The position numbers and the translations under genes are program-made. Shown here one piece after another: positions 59,779 to 64,000 of a stretch of 64,000 nucleotides of DNA. The stretch spans positions 124,001 to 188,000 of the forward strand of contig CAZWJF010000005.1 of NCBI GenBank assembly GCA_964634325.1. Reading direction: 5' to 3'. Within the stretch, counting starts at the first letter, position 1; every line of letters starts with the position of its first letter. Source of the DNA: JAJXWB01 sp964634325. Its GTDB lineage: Bacteria; Pseudomonadota; Alphaproteobacteria; Rhizobiales; Beijerinckiaceae. The notes beneath the pieces are model-generated. The model had not been told where the DNA came from. It saw only the letters and a program-made list of their open reading frames with translations, and did no database searches.

Positions 59779-62016
59779 ATGAGCAGCGACACCGAAACCG
59801 CCGATCCCGCCGATCAAGCCGCCGCCTCGATCCATTCGGCTGCGGACATCCATGTCATGGACGATCTCGGCGACATCGCCGAACGTCCCGACGAACTCGC
59901 CGTTTCGCCCGCGCGCTTCATCAACCGCGAATTATCCTGGCTCGAGTTCAACCGCCGCGTGATGCTGGAGGCCTCCAACCGCAACCATCCGCTGCTCGAG
60001 CAATTGCGGTTTCTGACGATCTCCGCCAACAATCTCGACGAGTTCTTCATGGTCCGCGTCGCCGGTCTGCGCGGCCAGATGCGGTCGGGCGTGGAGGAAC
60101 GCTCGCAGGACGGCCTCACGCCGGCCGAACAGCTCGCCAAGATTCACGAGCGCGTCGCGTTGCTGGCCGCCGAGCAGATGCGACGGTGGCGCGAATTGCG
60201 CCCCGAACTCGCCGCCGTCGGCATTGTCATCGTGGAGCCTGAAGAATTGACCAAGGGCCAGCGCGCATGGCTCGAAGACTATTTCGCGCTCAACGTCTTT
60301 CCCGTGCTGACGCCGCTGGCCGTGGACCCGGCCCATCCGTTTCCGTTCATCCCCAATCTCGGGTTCACGCTCGCGCTGGAACTCGCCGGCGAGAAAGACA
60401 AGTCGCGCCGCACGGCGCTCGTGCGCATGCCGCACAAGATCGAGCGCTTCATCCGCATCCCGGAGATCGTCGGCGGCGGTCCGACGCAGTTCATTCCGCT
60501 CGAAACGCTGATCCTGATGCATTCCAAGCGACTGTTTCCCGATTACGAGCTGATCGGCAAGGGCCTGTTCCGCGTCATTCGCGACAGCGACCTCGAAGTC
60601 GAGGAAGAGGCCGAAGATCTGGTGCGCCTGTTCGAGACCGCGCTCAAGCGCCGCCGTCGCGGCTCGGTGATCCGGCTCGAAATGGAATCGTCCATGCCCG
60701 AGGAATTGCGCGCTTTCGTGCGCGAGGAGCTCGAGGTCGAATCCGATCAGGTCTTCGTGCTCGACGGCATGCTCGCGCTCAACGATCTCTCCGAGATCAT
60801 CGGCCTCAACCGGCCGGAGTTGAAGTTCCCGCCCTACAATCCACGCTATCCCGAACGCGTGCGCGAAAACGGCGGCGACTGCCTGCTGGCGATCAAGCAG
60901 AAGGATCTGATCGTCCATCACCCCTACGAATCCTTCGACGTCGTCGTGCAGTTCCTGCAACAGGCCGCGCGCGATCCGCATGTCGTCGCCATCAAGCAGA
61001 CGCTCTACCGCACGTCGTCGGACAGCCCGATCGTCCGCGCCCTGATCGAGGCGGCCGAAGCCGGCAAGTCGGTGACCGCGCTGGTCGAACTCAAGGCGCG
61101 CTTCGACGAGGAAGCGAACATCCGCTGGGCGCGCGATCTCGAACGCGCGGGCGTGCAGGTCGTGTTCGGTTTCATCGAATTGAAGACGCACGCCAAGCTG
61201 TCGATGGTCGTACGGCGCGAGGGCGGGGCGCTCGTCACTTATTGTCACGTCGGCACCGGAAATTATCACCCGGTCACGGCGAAGATTTACACGGACGTCT
61301 CGCTGTTCACCGCCGATCCTGCCGTCGGCCGCGACGTCGCGCGCATCTTCAATTTCATCACGGGCTACGCAGAGCCGGCCGGCCTCGACTGCATGTCGGT
61401 CTCCCCGATCGGCCTGAAAAAGACCCTTCTACAAAACATCGACGCTGAAATCGCCTTCGCCAAGGCCGGCAAACCGGCTGCGATCTGGGGCAAGTGCAAC
61501 GCGCTGGTCGACCCCGAGATCATCGACGCGCTCTATCAGGCGAGCCAGGCGGGGGTGGCGATCGAATTCGTCGTGCGCGGAATCTGCTGCCTGAGGCCGG
61601 GCGTGCCGGGTCTCTCGGAAAACATCCGCGTCAAGTCGATCATCGGACGCTTTCTCGAGCACGCGCGCATCTACGCCTTCGGCAACGGCCACGCGCTGCC
61701 GCACCCCAACTCGCTCGTCTACATATCGTCTGCCGATCTCATGCCGCGCAATCTCGACCGCCGCGTGGAGTCGCTTCTGCCGATCCGCAACCCGACCGTG
61801 CACCAACAGGTGCTCGACCAGATCATGCTCGCCAATCTGATCGACACCGAGCAGAGCTATCGAATCCTGCCGGACGGATCGAGCGTCCGCGTCGATCTGC
61901 CGCCGGGCGCGGAATCGTTCAACGCGCACAAATATTTTATGACCAATCCGAGCCTGTCGGGCCGCGGCAAGTCGCTGAAGCAGTCGCGACCGAAATCCTT
62001 GTCCAAACGCGGGTAG
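59779..62016 (+). CDS. ppk: Polyphosphate kinase 1
   Basis: 745 residues. FINRELSWLEFNRRVMLEA begins the N domain; KQTLYRTSSDSPIVRALIEAAEAGKSVTALVELKARFDEEANI and FIELKTHAKLSMVVRRE carry the catalytic His (His in KTHAKL) region; RVKSIIGRFLEHARIYAFGNG closes the C2 domain. The 45-residue N-terminal extension has no conserved sequence. Makes polyphosphate from ATP. Followed by ppx ten bases later. Confidence 0.96.
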   Translation: MSSDTETADPADQAAASIHSAADIHVMDDLGDIAERPDELAVSPARFINRELSWLEFNRRVMLEASNRNHPLLEQLRFLTISANNLDEFFMVRVAGLRGQMRSGVEERSQDGLTPAEQLAKIHERVALLAAEQMRRWRELRPELAAVGIVIVEPEELTKGQRAWLEDYFALNVFPVLTPLAVDPAHPFPFIPNLGFTLALELAGEKDKSRRTALVRMPHKIERFIRIPEIVGGGPTQFIPLETLILMHSKRLFPDYELIGKGLFRVIRDSDLEVEEEAEDLVRLFETALKRRRRGSVIRLEMESSMPEELRAFVREELEVESDQVFVLDGMLALNDLSEIIGLNRPELKFPPYNPRYPERVRENGGDCLLAIKQKDLIVHHPYESFDVVVQFLQQAARDPHVVAIKQTLYRTSSDSPIVRALIEAAEAGKSVTALVELKARFDEEANIRWARDLERAGVQVVFGFIELKTHAKLSMVVRREGGALVTYCHVGTGNYHPVTAKIYTDVSLFTADPAVGRDVARIFNFITGYAEPAGLDCMSVSPIGLKKTLLQNIDAEIAFAKAGKPAAIWGKCNALVDPEIIDALYQASQAGVAIEFVVRGICCLRPGVPGLSENIRVKSIIGRFLEHARIYAFGNGHALPHPNSLVYISSADLMPRNLDRRVESLLPIRNPTVHQQVLDQIMLANLIDTEQSYRILPDGSSVRVDLPPGAESFNAHKYFMTNPSLSGRGKSLKQSRPKSLSKRG

Positions 62017-62025
62017 TCGCTGGGG

Positions 62026-63543
62026 ATGGTCATTTCGCAAACCGAGGCGCAGGGCCGGATCGCCGCGGGCGCGCCGGTCGCTATCGTCGACATCGGCTCG
62101 AACTCCGTCCGTCTCGTCGCCTACGAGGGACGCACGCGCTCGCCGACGCCGATCTTCAACGAGAAGGCGTTCTGCGGCCTGGGCCGCGGCGTGGTGACCA
62201 CCGGCGCGCTGGCCGAAGAAGCCATGGAGCGCGCGATCGCCGCGCTGAAGCGTTTCGAGGCGCTCTGCGGCGTCATGGGAATCAAGGACATTCAGGTGGT
62301 CGCGACCGCCGCCGCGCGCGACGCCCGCAACGGCCCGGACTTTCTCGACCGTGCGGAGCAGGCGATCGGCGCGCCGATCCGGCTCCTCTCCGGCAAGCGC
62401 GAGGCGGAGCTCTCTGCGCTCGGCGTCATTTCGGCCATGTATCAGCCCGACGGCGTGGTCGGCGATCTCGGCGGCGGCTCTCTCGAATTGATCGACGTGG
62501 CCGGCGCTGGAACCGGCAGGGGACAAACGCTGCCGCTCGGCGGCCTGGCGCTGATGGACGCGTCAGGCAAGTCGCACAAGCAGGCGGTCAAGATTGCGCG
62601 CGAGGCGCTGGCCGGGGTCGACGCGATCAAGAAGCTGCCCGGCCGTTCGTTTTACGCGGTCGGCGGAACATGGCGCGCGCTCGCCCGCCTGCACATGCTC
62701 CAGCGCTCCTACCCGCTCAACGTCATGCACAATTACGAAATCCCGGCGCGCGACGCCGAGGATTTCGCCGAACTGGTCGAGCGCGTCGATATCGACTCGC
62801 TCAACGCCGGCGACGCCATTTCGGCGCAACGCCGCCCCTTGCTCGCCTATGGGGCGATCGTCCTCGACGAGATCATCAAACGCGGCAAGCCGCGTTCGAT
62901 CGTTCTTTCGGCGGCCGGCGTGCGCGAAGGTCTGCTCTACGAACAGCTCGATGAAGCGGACCGCCAACGCGACCCGCTGTTGAGCGCGGCCTCCGAATTC
63001 AACCTGCTGCGCTCGCGCGCGCCGCGTCACGGCGAGGAGCTGGCCGATTGGGTCGACGCTTTCTTTGCGTCCACCGGTCTCGAAGACAACGCCAACGAGG
63101 CGCGCCTGCGCCGCGCCGCCTGCCTTCTGTCGGACATCGCCTGGCGCGCACATCCCGATTATCGCGGCGAGCAGGCCTTCGACATCGTCGCGAATGCGTC
63201 GTTCTCGGGCGTCGATCATCCCGGCCGCGCGTTCATCGCGCTCGCCATCGCCATTCGTCACATCGGCCTGAGCGAATCCGTCAGCCCGCAGATCCGCGGC
63301 GTAGTCAGCGCGCGGCTGCTCGACCGCGCGCGGATCCTCGGCGCGTCGATGCGCGTCGCCTACATCCTGTCGGCGGCCATGCCCGGCGTCCTGCCGCGCA
63401 CGCCCCTGCGGGTTCGCAAGAAGGAAGTCGTGCTGGAGCTGCCGGGCGGACTCGCGGCCCTGGCCAGCGAGCGCGTCGCCAACCGCATGAAGGCGCTCGG
63501 CAAGATCATTGGCCGCGAGCCGAAAATCACGCTGCAGCCCTGA
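62026..63543 (+). CDS. ppx: Exopolyphosphatase / guanosine pentaphosphate phosphatase
   Basis: 505 residues. ASKHA-type motif VAIVDIGSNSVRLVAYEG and the second phosphate loop GVVGDLGGGSLELIDVAG, with IQVVATAAARDARNG between. Degrades polyphosphate or pppGpp. Starts at ATG 62026 (MVISQTEAQG). Paired with ppk, it closes the polyphosphate cycle; rnd, often next in related genomes, is not here. Confidence 0.95.
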   Translation: MVISQTEAQGRIAAGAPVAIVDIGSNSVRLVAYEGRTRSPTPIFNEKAFCGLGRGVVTTGALAEEAMERAIAALKRFEALCGVMGIKDIQVVATAAARDARNGPDFLDRAEQAIGAPIRLLSGKREAELSALGVISAMYQPDGVVGDLGGGSLELIDVAGAGTGRGQTLPLGGLALMDASGKSHKQAVKIAREALAGVDAIKKLPGRSFYAVGGTWRALARLHMLQRSYPLNVMHNYEIPARDAEDFAELVERVDIDSLNAGDAISAQRRPLLAYGAIVLDEIIKRGKPRSIVLSAAGVREGLLYEQLDEADRQRDPLLSAASEFNLLRSRAPRHGEELADWVDAFFASTGLEDNANEARLRRAACLLSDIAWRAHPDYRGEQAFDIVANASFSGVDHPGRAFIALAIAIRHIGLSESVSPQIRGVVSARLLDRARILGASMRVAYILSAAMPGVLPRTPLRVRKKEVVLELPGGLAALASERVANRMKALGKIIGREPKITLQP

Positions 63544-63556
63544 GCCGCGAGGCGGC

Positions 63557-63937
63557 TCACGCGTATTGCGCGACGCCCATGCCGAACGACCAGTTTTCCT
63601 TGGCGCATTCGACGAGATTGATGAAAACGTCCTGCGGCCGGACGCCCGGATTCGTCGCGAGACGGTCGGCGATGGCCGCAAACAACGCCTTCTTCTGCTC
63701 GACTGTGCGCGTGTTGTTCGCCGTGATCTGCACGATCACGAGATCGTCGCTGCGGTCGATTCCGAGATAGTCGGCCCCGAAGTCGAAATCGGCGGCCTCG
63801 AACTGCTCGACCGTCATGAAGCGGTCGTTCTCGGGAACGTTGAAGGTCTCGCGCATCGCCAGGTAGACGCTGTCGACGATCGCCCGCCGGTAGGCGGGGC
63901 TCTTTCCGGCGCGCAGGGAAATACGGGTGAGCGGCAT
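63557..63937 (-). CDS. Tautomerase-family protein
   Basis: 126 residues beginning MPLTRISLRAGKSPAYRRAIVDSVY, with Pro at position 2 (Pro1 of the mature protein) as the expected catalytic base, and later GADYLGIDRSDDLVIVQITANN. The length fits the larger tautomerase group (Tautomerase_2-like), not the 60-residue 4-oxalocrotonate type. Substrate unknown. The end converges with ppx. The remaining 63 bases to the right edge contain nothing recognisable. Confidence 0.78.
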   Translation of the reverse strand: MPLTRISLRAGKSPAYRRAIVDSVYLAMRETFNVPENDRFMTVEQFEAADFDFGADYLGIDRSDDLVIVQITANNTRTVEQKKALFAAIADRLATNPGVRPQDVFINLVECAKENWSFGMGVAQYA

Positions 63938-64000
63938 GTGCTGATCCTCAATGCTGGACTTTCCAGAGGATGACCGCGCTGGTATTATTCGATCAAAATA

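Overview
The window looks like a chromosomal segment of a GC-rich alphaproteobacterium of the Hyphomicrobiales (Rhizobiales). Evidence is the gene order rpsF-rpsR-DUF2232-rplI-dnaB, the block fabD-fabG-acpP-fabF-mltG-yicC-gmk facing lptG-lptD-pdxA-rsmA, an HdaA homologue beside ppk-ppx, and an N-terminal aspartyl-tRNA synthetase sequence typical of the class. A nitrogen-fixation accessory cluster with sigma-54 promoters and an AlkB-type hydroxylase suggest a diazotrophic, metabolically versatile soil organism (Beijerinckiaceae or Methylocystaceae are plausible). The genus cannot be fixed from sequence reading alone. No rRNA, tRNA, CRISPR array or transposase was seen.

Layout. 1-791: end of an AT-rich GHKL-ATPase/STAS-like gene, compositionally foreign, ending abruptly beside aspS (904-2727). 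2750-9362: small envelope proteins, an uncharacterised secreted protein coupled to a PfkB sugar kinase, alr and dnaB. 9505-13341: an MFS transporter, then rplI, DUF2232, rpsR and rpsF on the minus strand. 13646-16505: a vanA-vanR-vanB (Rieske oxygenase) operon with a clear GntR-type operator. 16515-18625: five nif accessory genes (TPR protein, thioredoxin-fold [2Fe-2S] ferredoxin, ArsC-like NifO, IscA/HesB, NifZ) with three -24/-12 promoters and two near-identical TGT-N10-ACA sites. 18622-23100: NUDIX, esterase, Cys-cluster protein, AraC regulator divergent from alkB, cupin. 23201-37128: fatty-acid synthesis, cell-wall and LPS-export block. 37412-45687: pepA, DUF1254 protein, unknown secreted proteins, serine hydrolase, holC, methyltransferase and MFS. 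45691-51790: ABC-F ATPase, divergent oxyR/katG, ndk, globin. 52001-55376: molybdopterin oxidoreductase, a papain-like Cys/His/Asp protein, DUF2270. 55471-63937: purN-purM, CDP-alcohol phosphatidyltransferase, PerM-like permease, hdaA, ppk, ppx and a tautomerase.

The most unusual material is the nif mini-regulon, where back-to-back sigma-54 promoters share one activator-type site that is upstream of one gene and downstream of the other start. Next come the truncated AT-rich sensor-like gene at the left edge, the missing lptF and surA in an otherwise conserved block, and the papain-like protein at 54102. Several genes are joined by 1-4 base stop/start overlaps, and two of these joins, plus two other genes, use TTG starts.
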